Shown: positions 17,989 through 27,911 of the stretch, one piece after another
How positions within the stretch are numbered: position 1 is the stretch's first letter
Layout: every line of letters begins with the position of its first letter
Notes under the pieces: model-generated
Told to the model about the DNA's origin: nothing
Database searches by the model: none
What the model saw: only the letters and a program-made list of their open reading frames with translations
Assembly: GCF_001202035.1 (NCBI RefSeq)
Contig: NZ_LGHT01000031.1
Location: 124,001 to 188,000, forward strand
DNA: 64,000 nucleotides
Reading direction: 5' to 3'
Origin: Pseudorhodobacter wandonensis
Lineage (GTDB): Bacteria; Pseudomonadota; Alphaproteobacteria; Rhodobacterales; Rhodobacteraceae
Translations under genes and position numbers: made by a program

Positions 17989-18195
17989 GCCTCTTTAATA
18001 AAGAAATCAGTACAACCCTTAATGGCATTCACTTGGGTGCTGTGCAACTGAAAAGAGTGTTTGCGCGGATGGGCCGCTAACGGAGCGTCCGGTGCTGTCG
18101 GCATAAATTAAGGGATGGGCATTAGACATTTTGCGAGGCGCTGTCGGGGGGTATCCGCGGCAGCCCTTTGCAGTTGAATTCATCGGAGAACTGAC
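17989..18195. promoter_or_regulatory. Divergent intergenic region between glycan operon and spike genes
   Basis: A 207-base region must hold promoters for both the glycan operon (minus) and the spike pair (plus). It contains an inverted pair of octamers, CCCTTAAT at 18016-18023 and ATTAAGGG at 18107-18114, each followed or flanked by a GGCATT or GGGCATT stretch. GGAG seven bases before the ATG at 18196 is the spike-base ribosome-binding site. No confident -35/-10 pair was identified. Confidence 0.4.
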
Positions 18196-18462
18196 ATGTC
18201 AAACCCTTTTGCAAACCGTACACTTTCGCTGAGCGGCCCCGCCACCGACATCATGCCGGTAACGCCGAACAATAGCGTCGATCTGGTCCATGTCGCCCTT
18301 GCGCTCTATGTCGAAACCGGTGGTGCGCTTAGCTTTGTTACCGTTGCCGGGGCAACCAGAACGGTTGTTGTCGCCAATAATTCCATTCTTCCTGTCGGTG
18401 CCAGCCGCGTCCTTAGCACGGGCACGACTGCCACAGGCATTCACGCTTTGGTTCTCGCATGA
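18196..18462 (+). CDS. GTA-type head spike base protein (RCAP_rcc01079 family)
   Basis: An 88-residue protein that I recognise as the spike-base family named after R. capsulatus rcc01079 (ghsA). The layout is SNPF near the start, LSGPATDIMPVTP at about 11-24, a VALALYVETGGALSFVTVAG core at about 34-53 and a C-terminal ATGIHALVLA. In RcGTA this protein anchors head spikes that bind the recipient capsule. It has a good ribosome-binding site (GGAG, seven bases). It overlaps the next gene by four bases (ATGA), forming a two-gene operon. It lies inside the surface-glycan locus on the opposite strand. No other GTA structural gene is in this window, so the rest of the particle would be encoded elsewhere. 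Confidence 0.82.
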   Translation: MSNPFANRTLSLSGPATDIMPVTPNNSVDLVHVALALYVETGGALSFVTVAGATRTVVVANNSILPVGASRVLSTGTTATGIHALVLA

Positions 18463-19235
18463 GGGTGGATTATTCCATCGGGGTAACGACCCCGGCAAAA
18501 AGCCGCCTGAACGGCCCGCCAACAGCGCTTTTCACCGCGGGCGTCACGGGTTTCCTATTCGACCCGTCGCAGATTTCGACACTGTTTCAGGATGCGGCCG
18601 GCACGATTCCGGTGACGGCCACAAACCAGCCGGTCGGGCGCATCAATGATATTTCGGGCAAAGGAAATCACGCGGTGCAGGCCACCGCATCGGCACGCCC
18701 CTTGTACAAAAACGATGGCAGCAAGCATTGGTTGGAATTTGATGGCATCAACGATCATCTGACAACACCGGCCATAAACTGGGCCAGTCTTCAGGCGACA
18801 ATCGGCACCGGCCTGCGCAAAAACGCAGATACACGTGCAACAGTCATCGATGGTGAGGGCGCACCGCGCCTTACCATTGAGGCACCGGGTCCGTCAGGCA
18901 CCGACTTTGCGGCGTTCCTGTGGTCGTCTTTATCGGTGAATGCGACCGTTCGCCATATTGCCGCAGCCCCGGTATCGGGTGTTCTGGTTGCCGATTTCGA
19001 CATGTCAAACCGCAAGGTCCGGATGTCCGCAAATGGAGGAACAGCGCTTTCGGCGACGGCGGCCAGTGGCAGTGATACCTTTTCCACGGGTGTCGTCTCA
19101 ATTGGCCGCCGCACTGGATCGGCGCAATATCTGAATGCCAGAGTTTACGGGCTGGTCGGTATCGGCCGACTGCTGACACCGGCAGAAACGACGCAGATCA
19201 CCGCGTTTTTGAACGCAAAAACCGGCGCATTCTAA
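18459..19235 (+). CDS. Putative GTA head spike fibre, LamG-like fold
   Basis: A 258-residue protein coupled to the spike-base gene by a four-base overlap. A short N-terminal part (to about 30) is followed by GFLFDPSQISTLFQD. From about residue 60 comes a concanavalin-A/LamG-like jellyroll signature: DISGKGNHAVQATASARPLY, then WLEFDGINDHL, then regular beta-strand blocks to the end. Such folds occur in phage tail and spike proteins and bind carbohydrate. By position it corresponds to R. capsulatus ghsB (rcc01080), the spike fibre. The sequence similarity to ghsB itself was not tested. It ends seven bases before the convergent fcl gene. Confidence 0.7.
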   Translation: MRVDYSIGVTTPAKSRLNGPPTALFTAGVTGFLFDPSQISTLFQDAAGTIPVTATNQPVGRINDISGKGNHAVQATASARPLYKNDGSKHWLEFDGINDHLTTPAINWASLQATIGTGLRKNADTRATVIDGEGAPRLTIEAPGPSGTDFAAFLWSSLSVNATVRHIAAAPVSGVLVADFDMSNRKVRMSANGGTALSATAASGSDTFSTGVVSIGRRTGSAQYLNARVYGLVGIGRLLTPAETTQITAFLNAKTGAF

Positions 19236-19242
19236 CGCAAAA

Positions 19243-20214
19243 CTATGATCGAAAGGCGTTCTGATTTTCAACAAACCAGCGCAGAGTCTGTTTGATTCCA
19301 ACATCCAGCGGGGTCTGCGCGCGCCAGCCCATTTTTGCAAGCCGCGTTATATCCATCAGTTTTTGGGGTGTGCCGTCGGGCTTTGACACATCAAACCGGA
19401 TCGTCCCTTTAAAACCCGTGGCCTCGGCGATCATACCCGCCAATTCGGCAATGGTGATGTCCGTGCCTGTCCCGATATTGATATGGCTCAGCATAGGTGC
19501 GGTATTCGCCTGAAAGACCGCATCGGGCAATTCATGTACGAACATGCTGGCGCGGGCCATATCATCCACATGCAAAAACTCGCGCCGTGGGGTGCCAGTG
19601 CCCCAAACCACAACCTCGCTTTGCCCCGATACCGCAGCCTCATGAAACCGGCGGATCAGACCGGGAAAAACATGCGAGTTTTGCGGGTGAAAATTGTCAT
19701 GTGGCCCGTACAGATTGGAAGGCATGACAGCACGGAAATCAGTGCCATATTGCCGGTTATAACTTTCGCACAGCTTGATGCCGGCAATTTTGGCCAAGGC
19801 ATAGGGCTCGTTCGTCGGCTCTAAGGTGCCGGTCATCAGCATGTTTTCGCGAATTGGCTGCGTGGTTATTCTGGGGTAAATGCAATTCGAGCCCAAAAAC
19901 AGCAGCTTTTGCACGCCCGCCTTATAGGCCTGATGAATGACATTGGTTTGTATCATCAGGTTTTCATAAATAAAGTCAGCCGGTTGGCTGCTATTTGCGA
20001 CAATCCCGCCGACGCGCGCTGCGGCAAGGATCACCTCATGCGGCCGCGCCCTTTGCATGAAATCACGCACGGCCAGTTGATCGGTAAGGTCCAGCTCGGC
20101 ATGGGTCCGTGTTACCAGCTCCAGCCGCTCGCCGCTGTTTTGCCGCGCAGTCAGCAGGCGCAAAATCGCGCCGCCAACCAAACCCCGATGACCTGCAATG
20201 AAAATCTTGCGCAT
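19243..20214 (-). CDS. fcl: GDP-L-fucose synthase
   Basis: A 323-residue short-chain dehydrogenase of the extended type (GDP-4-keto-6-deoxymannose 3,5-epimerase-4-reductase). The NADP-binding GHRGLVGGA motif is at residues 8-16 and the catalytic YALAK lies near residue 137. FLGSNCIYP and [19 protein letters not shown] are hallmark segments of Fcl/WcaG. It follows gmd by nine bases and uses its product, giving GDP-L-fucose for the surface polysaccharide. It converges on the spike genes. Confidence 0.93.
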   Translation of the reverse strand: MRKIFIAGHRGLVGGAILRLLTARQNSGERLELVTRTHAELDLTDQLAVRDFMQRARPHEVILAAARVGGIVANSSQPADFIYENLMIQTNVIHQAYKAGVQKLLFLGSNCIYPRITTQPIRENMLMTGTLEPTNEPYALAKIAGIKLCESYNRQYGTDFRAVMPSNLYGPHDNFHPQNSHVFPGLIRRFHEAAVSGQSEVVVWGTGTPRREFLHVDDMARASMFVHELPDAVFQANTAPMLSHINIGTGTDITIAELAGMIAEATGFKGTIRFDVSKPDGTPQKLMDITRLAKMGWRAQTPLDVGIKQTLRWFVENQNAFRS

Positions 20215-20223
20215 GGCCGCCCC

Positions 20224-21339
20224 TTACACGCTGCAAATGGTTTTGCGATAGCCGTGCCGCCCCAGCAAGGCTTGCTCGCACGCGGCATCAAGATCGGACG
20301 CAACCATTTCGGCGCACATCTCGCGCGCTGAAATCTCGGGGCGCCAGCCCAGTTTTTCATGGGCTTTGCTTGGGTCGCCCAGCAGCGTTTCCACCTCGGC
20401 CGGGCGAAAATATTTGGGGTCGATCCGCAGCACCACATCGCCCACAGTCAGGGCAGGGGCCTTATCGCCGTGCAGCGCCACAACCCGCGCCGTCTCGGTC
20501 AGCCCTTCGCCTTCAAATGCCAGCGTGATGCCCAGATCCTCGGCTGCCCAGCGGATAAAGTCGCGCACAGAATATTGCTTGCCGGTGGCGATGACAAAAT
20601 CATCCGCCACCTCTTGTTGCAGCATCATCCACTGCATGCGCACATAATCCTTGGCATGGCCCCAATCGCGCAAGCTGTCGATATTACCCATATACAGGCA
20701 GCGCTCTAACCCTTGGGCAATATTGGCCAAGCCGCGGGTGATTTTGCGGGTGACAAAAGTTTCACTGCGCCGGGGGGACTCATGGTTGAACAAAATCCCG
20801 TTGCAAGCATACATGCCGTAAGCCTCGCGGTAGTTTACGGTAATCCAATAAGCGTACATTTTGGCCACCGCATAGGGGCTGCGCGGGTGGAACGGTGTGG
20901 TTTCGCGCTGCGGGGTTTCCTGCACCAAACCATAAAGCTCCGAGGTCGAGGCCTGATAAAACCGTGTCGTCTTTTCCATGCCCAGAAAGCGAATAGCCTC
21001 TAGCAGCCGCAAAGTGCCAAGCGCATCAACATCGGCCGTGTATTCCGGCGCCTCAAAGCTGACGGCAACATGGCTTTGCGCGCCAAGGTTATACACCTCG
21101 TCCGGCCGCACCTGCGCCAAAATCCGCGTCAGGTTAGAGCTGTCAGACAGGTCGCCATAGTGCAAAAAGAAATTGGCATTCGTCGTATGGGGGTCTTGGT
21201 AAATATGGTCGATGCGTTGGGTGTTGAATGATGAGGCCCGCCGCTTGATGCCATGTACCTCATACCCCTTTTCCAACAAGAACTCGGCCAGATAGGAACC
21301 ATCCTGTCCCGTAACCCCGGTGATCAATGCTTTCTTCAC
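20224..21339 (-). CDS. gmd: GDP-mannose 4,6-dehydratase
   Basis: A 371-residue extended SDR with [20 protein letters not shown] at residues 7-26 (NADP-binding glycine motif) and the catalytic S/T...YAVAK triad (ASTSELYG near 130-137, YAVAK near 155-159). The [19 protein letters not shown] segment is typical of Gmd. It makes GDP-4-keto-6-deoxy-D-mannose from GDP-mannose, the substrate of Fcl, which follows nine bases later. GDP-mannose itself must come from genes outside this window. Confidence 0.95.
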   Translation of the reverse strand: MKKALITGVTGQDGSYLAEFLLEKGYEVHGIKRRASSFNTQRIDHIYQDPHTTNANFFLHYGDLSDSSNLTRILAQVRPDEVYNLGAQSHVAVSFEAPEYTADVDALGTLRLLEAIRFLGMEKTTRFYQASTSELYGLVQETPQRETTPFHPRSPYAVAKMYAYWITVNYREAYGMYACNGILFNHESPRRSETFVTRKITRGLANIAQGLERCLYMGNIDSLRDWGHAKDYVRMQWMMLQQEVADDFVIATGKQYSVRDFIRWAAEDLGITLAFEGEGLTETARVVALHGDKAPALTVGDVVLRIDPKYFRPAEVETLLGDPSKAHEKLGWRPEISAREMCAEMVASDLDAACEQALLGRHGYRKTICSV

Positions 21340-21649
21340 GCCTTACCCCTGCGGTTCGTTTTGCCATAGGTCTTGCAGCACGCGATGCGCGGCTGAAATT
21401 CCCTCAGCTTTCAAGGCCGCAACACGCTGTGATTGCACAGATAGAGCAACAACCTGTGATTGAAAAGCAGTGATTTGAATCGCTCATAAGGTTCAGCTTG
21501 TGCAATATCGGCCAAGCAACGCCCAAAGCGCGATCAGTCCCTTTGGTTCGCAGCGCGCACCAAACCGGCCAATTCCCTTTCAAAAAACCCCACGTGCCCC
21601 GCGTTTGCGCTGTATTGCCAAGGCATAAACTATCGGCAATGCTATCCCC
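21340..21649. other. Non-coding region upstream of gmd and the M20 hydrolase
   Basis: This divergent 310-base gap separates gmd (minus) from the M20 hydrolase (plus). It must hold both promoters, but no clear -35/-10 pair was recognised. It contains short repeated TGTGATTG words. An 84-codon minus-strand ORF across it has no recognisable features. Confidence 0.5.
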
Positions 21650-22951
21650 ATGAAACACAGCCCAGCCTTATCGCCGCTTCTTTTGAATGCTATCGCAGAT
21701 CGCCGCGATGACCTTGTGGCGCTGACCCAGGATCTGATCCGCATCCCGACCCTGAACCCGCCGGGCGACAATTATCTTGAGATATGCGAATACCTTGACC
21801 GGCGGTTGCGCGGCGCAGGGTTTGAAACACAGCTGATCCGCGCCCATGGCACCCCCGGCGATAGCGATGCCTATCCGCGCTGGAATGTCGTCGCGCGGCG
21901 CGAGGGGCGGGCAGGCGGCCCTTGCGTGCATTTCACCAGCCATATTGATGTGGTTGAGGTGGGCAAAGGCTGGACGGTCGATCCCTTTGGCGGGCTGCTG
22001 CGTGATGGCAAAATCTATGGCCGTGGCGCCTGCGATATGAAGGGCGGGCTTGCCGCATCCATCATCGCGGTTGAGGCGTTTATTGCCACTTACCCCGATT
22101 TCAACGGCGCCATAGAAATTTCCGGCACGGCAGATGAGGAATCCGGTGGTTACGGCGGCGTGGCCTATCTGGCCGAAAAGGGGTTCTTTTCACCTGCGCG
22201 GGTGCAGCATGTCATTATCCCCGAACCGCTGCAAAAAGACCGTGTTTGCCTTGGCCATCGCGGCGGCTGGTGGGCCGAGATTGAAACCTTTGGCGAAATT
22301 GCCCATGGCTCGATGCCGTTTCTGGGCGATTGCGCGGTGCGGCATATGGGGGCGGTGATCAATGCCTTTGAAACCTCGCTTTATCCCGCAATGGCCGCGC
22401 GCCGCACCGATATGCCGGTGGTACCCGAAGGGGCGCGATCGTCAACGATGAACATCAACTCTATCCACGGCGGCCAGCCCGAACAGCCGGCGGCCTCTAC
22501 CGCGCTGCCCTCGCATTGCGTGCCCGACAGCTGCCGTATCGTCATCGACCGCCGCTATCTGCTTGAGGAAAGCAAAGAGTCAGTATCCGGTGAAATCCTG
22601 GACCTGCTCGAAGGCCTGAAACGCAACCGTCCAAATTTTGACTATGCGATCAAAGAGTTAAACCATGTCATCCCTTCGATGACCGACCGCGATTCTCCTG
22701 TCGCCCGAACTGTGGCCGATGCGATCAGGGCCGTTTTGGGCAAAGAGCCGGAATTCGTCGCCTCGCCCGGCAGTTATGACCAAAAACACATTGATCGGAT
22801 CGGAAAACTGAAAAATTGTGTAGCATATGGCCCCGGTTTGCTTGAACTTGCCCACAAGCCGGATGAATATGTCGGCGTCGCAGATATGAGTGATAGCGCC
22901 GCGGTCATGGCACAAAGCCTTGCCTCATTGCTGCTTGATAAAACGACTTAG
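21650..22951 (+). CDS. M20 family amidohydrolase (ArgE/DapE-like deacylase)
   Basis: A 433-residue zinc-dependent amidohydrolase of the acetylornithine deacetylase / succinyl-diaminopimelate desuccinylase group. The first metal His is in HFTSHIDVVE, the bridging Asp in GRGACDMKGGLA and the catalytic Glu in GTADEESGG. A lid dimerisation domain (about 200-310) is present. It is the first gene of an operon with a dipeptide-type ABC importer 11 bases downstream of it, so it probably cleaves an N-acyl or peptide-like substrate brought in by that importer. It is not necessarily the arginine- or lysine-pathway enzyme. Confidence 0.87.
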   Translation: MKHSPALSPLLLNAIADRRDDLVALTQDLIRIPTLNPPGDNYLEICEYLDRRLRGAGFETQLIRAHGTPGDSDAYPRWNVVARREGRAGGPCVHFTSHIDVVEVGKGWTVDPFGGLLRDGKIYGRGACDMKGGLAASIIAVEAFIATYPDFNGAIEISGTADEESGGYGGVAYLAEKGFFSPARVQHVIIPEPLQKDRVCLGHRGGWWAEIETFGEIAHGSMPFLGDCAVRHMGAVINAFETSLYPAMAARRTDMPVVPEGARSSTMNINSIHGGQPEQPAASTALPSHCVPDSCRIVIDRRYLLEESKESVSGEILDLLEGLKRNRPNFDYAIKELNHVIPSMTDRDSPVARTVADAIRAVLGKEPEFVASPGSYDQKHIDRIGKLKNCVAYGPGLLELAHKPDEYVGVADMSDSAAVMAQSLASLLLDKTT

Positions 22952-22962
22952 GGGGACCACAA

Positions 22963-24438
22963 ATGAATAAGTTCGTCACACTTGCACTGGCAGGGGCCAC
23001 GGCCGCATTTGCCAGCGCGGCCTATGCGCAGCACACCGACATCCGCGTCGCCATGCAGCTAGAGCCGCCAAACCTTGACCCAACAGGCGGCGCAGCCCAA
23101 GCCATTGACTCGGTTGTCTATTCAAACATCTTCGAAGGCCTGACCCGTTTTATGTCGGATGGGTCTGTCGTACCCGGTCTGGCCAAAAGCTGGGAGATTT
23201 CCGAGGATGGCACGATTTACACCTTTCACCTGCATGAGGGTGTGAAATTCCATGACGGCACCACAATGGACGCCGAAGATGTGAAATTCAGCCTTGACCG
23301 CGCGCGCGCCGAAGGCAGCACCAACGCCCAAAAGGGCCTGTTCTCGGGCATCACCGATGTGACGGTCGTTGATCCGCTGACGGTACAGGTCACGCTGAAG
23401 GCGGCGAATGGCTCTTTCCTGTTCAATATGGCTTGGGGTGATGCGGTGATCGTGGCCCCCGAAAGCATTGCCGATATCGCGTCGAAACCCATCGGTACCG
23501 GCGCGTTCAAATTTGACAACTGGGTGCAGGGCGACCATCTGACGCTGGTCAAAAACCCCGACTACTGGGGCACGCCTGCCGCGCTTGAAACCGCAACTTT
23601 CCGCTTTATCTCGGACCCGACAGCCGCCTTTGCGGCGATGATGGCCGAAGATATTGACGTTTATGTCGGCTTTCCCGCCCCCGAAAACCTGCCGCAGTTT
23701 GAATCCGATCCGCGGTTCCAGGTGCTCGTTGGCAACTCCGAGGGCGAGACAATTCTGGCGATGAACAACAAGCTGCCGCCGTTTGATAACAAACTGGTGC
23801 GCGAGGCGGTTGCCCATGCCATTGATCGCAAAGCGGTTATTGACGGCGCAATGTATGGCCTTGGTACGCCGATCGGCACGCATTTTGCCCCGCATAACCC
23901 CGATTACGTCGATCTGACCGCACTTTCGGGCTATGATCCCGAACTGTCCAAAAAGCTGTTGGCCGAGGCAGGCTTTCCCGATGGCTTTACCACCACGCTG
24001 AAACTGCCGCCGCCATCCTATGCGCGGCGCGGGGGTGAAATTATCGCGGCCGAATTGCGGGCCGTGGGGATTAACGCCGAGATTGAAAATCAGGAATGGG
24101 CGCAGTGGTTGGAAACCACCTTCAAAGGCAAGGATTTCGGCATGACCATCGTCAGCCATACCGAGCCGATGGATATCGGTATCTACGCCAATCCCGATTA
24201 CTATTTTCAATATGACAACCCCGCCTTCCAAGAGCTGATGAAAACGCTTGAGGCAACAACCGACCCCGCCAAGCGGTCCGAGCTGTTGAAACAAGCACAG
24301 CAGATCATCGCCGAGGATTACGTGAACGCCTATTTGTTTGAGCTGGCAGTGCCGACTGTGGCCCGCGCCGGTATCACAGGGCTGTGGCTGAACCAGCCTA
24401 CTGCGGCCATTGATCTGACAGGCGTTACCTGGCCATAA
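22963..24438 (+). CDS. ABC transporter substrate-binding protein (dipeptide/oligopeptide type, SBP family 5)
   Basis: A 491-residue periplasmic binding protein with a signal peptide (Lys at residue 3, hydrophobic core, cleavage near AYAQ at residue 23). The family-5 pattern is clear: LEPPNLDPTGG near the start, VYSNIFEGLTRF, YTFHLHEGVKFHDGT, VREAVAHAIDRKAVIDG and a C-terminal NAYLFELAVPTV. An intrinsic hairpin follows its stop, so it is probably made in excess over the membrane subunits. Its ligand is a small peptide or peptide-like compound by family. Confidence 0.9.
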   Translation: MNKFVTLALAGATAAFASAAYAQHTDIRVAMQLEPPNLDPTGGAAQAIDSVVYSNIFEGLTRFMSDGSVVPGLAKSWEISEDGTIYTFHLHEGVKFHDGTTMDAEDVKFSLDRARAEGSTNAQKGLFSGITDVTVVDPLTVQVTLKAANGSFLFNMAWGDAVIVAPESIADIASKPIGTGAFKFDNWVQGDHLTLVKNPDYWGTPAALETATFRFISDPTAAFAAMMAEDIDVYVGFPAPENLPQFESDPRFQVLVGNSEGETILAMNNKLPPFDNKLVREAVAHAIDRKAVIDGAMYGLGTPIGTHFAPHNPDYVDLTALSGYDPELSKKLLAEAGFPDGFTTTLKLPPPSYARRGGEIIAAELRAVGINAEIENQEWAQWLETTFKGKDFGMTIVSHTEPMDIGIYANPDYYFQYDNPAFQELMKTLEATTDPAKRSELLKQAQQIIAEDYVNAYLFELAVPTVARAGITGLWLNQPTAAIDLTGVTWP

Positions 24439-24447
24439 TCTATCGGG

Positions 24448-24478
24448 CGGGCGGTGCAATCTGCGCCGCCCGTCGTTT
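24448..24478 (+). terminator. Hairpin after the binding-protein gene (partial terminator within operon)
   Basis: A stem of 11 base pairs (CGGGCGGTGCA with TGCGCCGCCCG, one G-T pair) with a three-base loop is followed by TCGTTTT. It lies between the binding-protein gene and the permease genes and would lower downstream transcription or protect the upstream mRNA. Confidence 0.7.
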
Positions 24479-24538
24479 TCCTGCTGTCAAAGGCCCGCCC
24501 ATGTTTCGCCCGCCGCCTTTCAACGCTGAACGCTGCAG

Positions 24539-25482
<944 letters not shown>

Positions 25483-25486
<4 letters not shown>

Positions 25487-26304
25487 AATACTCTCGCAGC
25501 CTGATCATTGGCGCCATTCTAACGCTTTTCTTTCTTGGCGCAGCGGCGGTGTCTTTTGTCTGGACGCCTTTTGACATCACGCTGCTGGATATTCCGGCCA
25601 AGCTGCAACCCCCAAGCCTTGCGCATTGGATGGGCACAGATCAGCTGGGCCGCGATATCCTGTCGATGGTGATGATGGGCGCACGCACCTCAATCGCGGT
25701 GGCGTTTCTGGCGGTGGGTATCGGCATGGGCCTTGGCATCCCGCTGGGCCTGCTGGCCGCCGCCCGCCACGGATCATGGCTGGATGAGGTCATCATGCGC
25801 GGCAACGATCTGGTCTTCGCCTTTCCCAGCCTTGTCATCGCCATTCTGATCACCGCCGTTTTCGGCCCCAGCGCTGTGAATGCGATCATCGCCATCGGCA
25901 TCTTTAACATTCCGGTCTTTGCGCGGCTGTCGCGGGCAGGGGCGCTGTCAATCTGGTCGCGCGATTTCATTCTGGCGGCGCGCGTTTCCGGCAAATCCTC
26001 GGCGCGAATTTCGGTTGAACATATCCTGCCCAATATCGGCAATCTGATGATCGTACAGGGCACCATCCAGTTCTCACTCGGCATTCTGGCCGAGGCGGCG
26101 CTGTCCTATATCGGGCTTGGCGCGCAGCCCCCGACCGCCAGTTGGGGCCGGATGCTGGCCGATGCGCAAACCTTGGCCGCAATCGCCCCGCATGTGGCGC
26201 TGGTGCCTGGGTTGGTGATTGTTTTCATGGTCTTGGGCCTGAACCTGCTGGGCGACGGCTTGCGCGATTTGCTGGACCCGCGTGTCCGCGTGGTGCGGGC
26301 ATGA
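25483..26304 (+). CDS. Dipeptide-type ABC transporter permease (DppC-like)
   Basis: A 273-residue permease with the N-terminal HWMGTDQLGRDILSMVMMGA signature of DppC/OppC, six hydrophobic segments and an EAA loop (ILAARVSGKSSARISVEHILPN). The start overlaps the DppB-like stop (ATGA) and its stop overlaps the ATPase start (26301-26304), so translation of the three genes is coupled. Confidence 0.92.
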
Positions 26305-27911
26305 CCTTGCTTGCAATCGAAAACCTGTCCTTGCAGATCGGAACCCTTCCGATATTGCACGATATCTCGCTGACTGTGAACGCGGGTGAAATCGTCGCCA
26401 TCACCGGCGAAAGCGGTTCTGGCAAATCAATGACGGCGCTGGCTGTGATGGGCCTTTGCCCTGACGGCATCCAAACCACGGGCCGGATAGTGCTGGATGG
26501 AACCGACATCCTGACCACCCCAGAACCCGCCCTTTGCGCCCTACGCGGCAATGAAATCGGCATGGTGTTCCAAGAGCCGATGACCGCGCTGAACCCCGTG
26601 CTGCCCATCGGCACCCAGGTCGCCGAAACCATCCGCATCCACCAATCTGTGCCCAAGGCCGAGGCCCTGCGCCGAGCGGCTGCCATGCTTGAACGCGTCG
26701 GCCTGCCGCCAGACCGCTTTCCCTTGAACCGCTACCCGCATCAGCTGTCCGGCGGGCAGCGCCAGCGCGTTGTCATCGCCATGGCCATTGCCCTGCGTCC
26801 TAAACTGCTGATCGCCGATGAACCCACAACGGCGCTTGATGTCACCACACAGGCGCATATTCTGACGCTGCTACAAGGGCTTGCACAAGAGTTCGGGATG
26901 GGCCTGTTGATGATCAGCCATGATCTGGCCGTTGTGGCCGACGTGGCCGACCGCATTGTCGTGATGCAGCAGGGGCGGGTGGTGGAATCCGGCCCCACCA
27001 TGGCCGTGCTGCGTGACCAGACCCACCCTTACACCCGCGCATTGTTCGCGGCCTCATCCCATCAGGTCAATCTGCCCGCGCCGCCCGCGCCCGCACCGCT
27101 GCTGCGCGTGCAAAACGTCAGCCGCAGCTATGCCCAACCACGCCGCAGCCTGTTTGGCCCGCGCGGGCAAACGCTGGCTGTGCGCGATGTGTCGTTTACC
27201 CTGAACCACGGCGAACGCCTTGGGCTTGTGGGCGAATCCGGTTGCGGCAAATCTACCCTGACCCGTGCCATTCTGGGGCTGGAACCCGTGCAAGCCGGTG
27301 AGATTACCCTGAACGGCGCCCCCGTCTGGACCGACCGCCACGCCAACCTGACTGTGCGGCGCCAGATGCAGGTTGTGTTTCAGGACCCCTATAGCAGCTT
27401 TAACCCCCGCCACCGCGTTGACCGCCTGATCACCGAGCCGTTTCACTTGCTCGACACGCCCCCCCAAGGCGCAGAGCGCTGGGCGAAAATCGCATCGGCC
27501 CTTGCAGATGTCGGCTTGCACCCCTCGGACGCCCATAAATACATCCACCAGTTTTCCGGTGGCCAGCGCCAGCGTATCGCCATCGCCCGCGCGCTGATCA
27601 ACGACCCCGCGCTGATCGTGTTTGATGAGGCGGTCTCGGCGCTCGATGTATCCGTCCGCGCGCAAGTGCTTGATCTGTTGGCCGATCTTTGCCGCAAGCG
27701 CCCTTTGGCCTATCTGTTTATCAGCCATGATCTGGCCGTCGTGCGCAGCATCACCGACCGCGTCCTGGTGATGCAGGCGGGCCAGATTGTTGAACTAGGG
27801 CCAACCGCGCAGGTGTTTGACGCGCCCTCGCACCCCTATACCCGAACGCTTTTGGCCGCCTCGCCCAAACTGCCCGATTTTTCTGATAGGAGCCTGACCC
27901 ATGCCCCTTAG
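26301..27911 (+). CDS. Fused dipeptide ABC transporter ATPase (DppD-DppF type)
   Basis: A 536-residue protein with two complete ABC domains. The first has Walker A GESGSGKS near residue 36 and signature LSGGQRQR near 152. The second has Walker A GESGCGKS near 313 and signature FSGGQRQR near 417. Walker B segments [12 protein letters not shown] and [12 protein letters not shown] precede the switch histidines (SHD). One polypeptide replaces the separate D and F ATPases. The ATG at 26301 overlaps the permease stop by four bases. A longer upstream frame lies inside the permease and is rejected. Confidence 0.92.
   Translation: MTLLAIENLSLQIGTLPILHDISLTVNAGEIVAITGESGSGKSMTALAVMGLCPDGIQTTGRIVLDGTDILTTPEPALCALRGNEIGMVFQEPMTALNPVLPIGTQVAETIRIHQSVPKAEALRRAAAMLERVGLPPDRFPLNRYPHQLSGGQRQRVVIAMAIALRPKLLIADEPTTALDVTTQAHILTLLQGLAQEFGMGLLMISHDLAVVADVADRIVVMQQGRVVESGPTMAVLRDQTHPYTRALFAASSHQVNLPAPPAPAPLLRVQNVSRSYAQPRRSLFGPRGQTLAVRDVSFTLNHGERLGLVGESGCGKSTLTRAILGLEPVQAGEITLNGAPVWTDRHANLTVRRQMQVVFQDPYSSFNPRHRVDRLITEPFHLLDTPPQGAERWAKIASALADVGLHPSDAHKYIHQFSGGQRQRIAIARALINDPALIVFDEAVSALDVSVRAQVLDLLADLCRKRPLAYLFISHDLAVVRSITDRVLVMQAGQIVELGPTAQVFDAPSHPYTRTLLAASPKLPDFSDRSLTHAP

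Noticed and set aside
17989-18195. CtrA-type TTAA-N7-TTAA site in the spike promoter
   Set aside because: TTAA at 18108 is followed by TTAG only after ten bases, not seven, and no second TTAA is in register.
18196-19235. Reading the spike pair as the edge of a prophage
   Set aside because: No integrase, capsid, terminase, portal or tail genes occur on either side. The flanks are glycan genes, which fits the separate GTA spike locus better.
21404-21658. 84-codon minus-strand ORF in the gmd/M20 gap
   Set aside because: Cys/Ser-rich composition, overlaps the M20 start, and no known family.
23122-24459. 445-codon minus-strand ORF opposite the binding-protein gene
   Set aside because: Antisense shadow. 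The plus frame is a clear family-5 binding protein with signal peptide.
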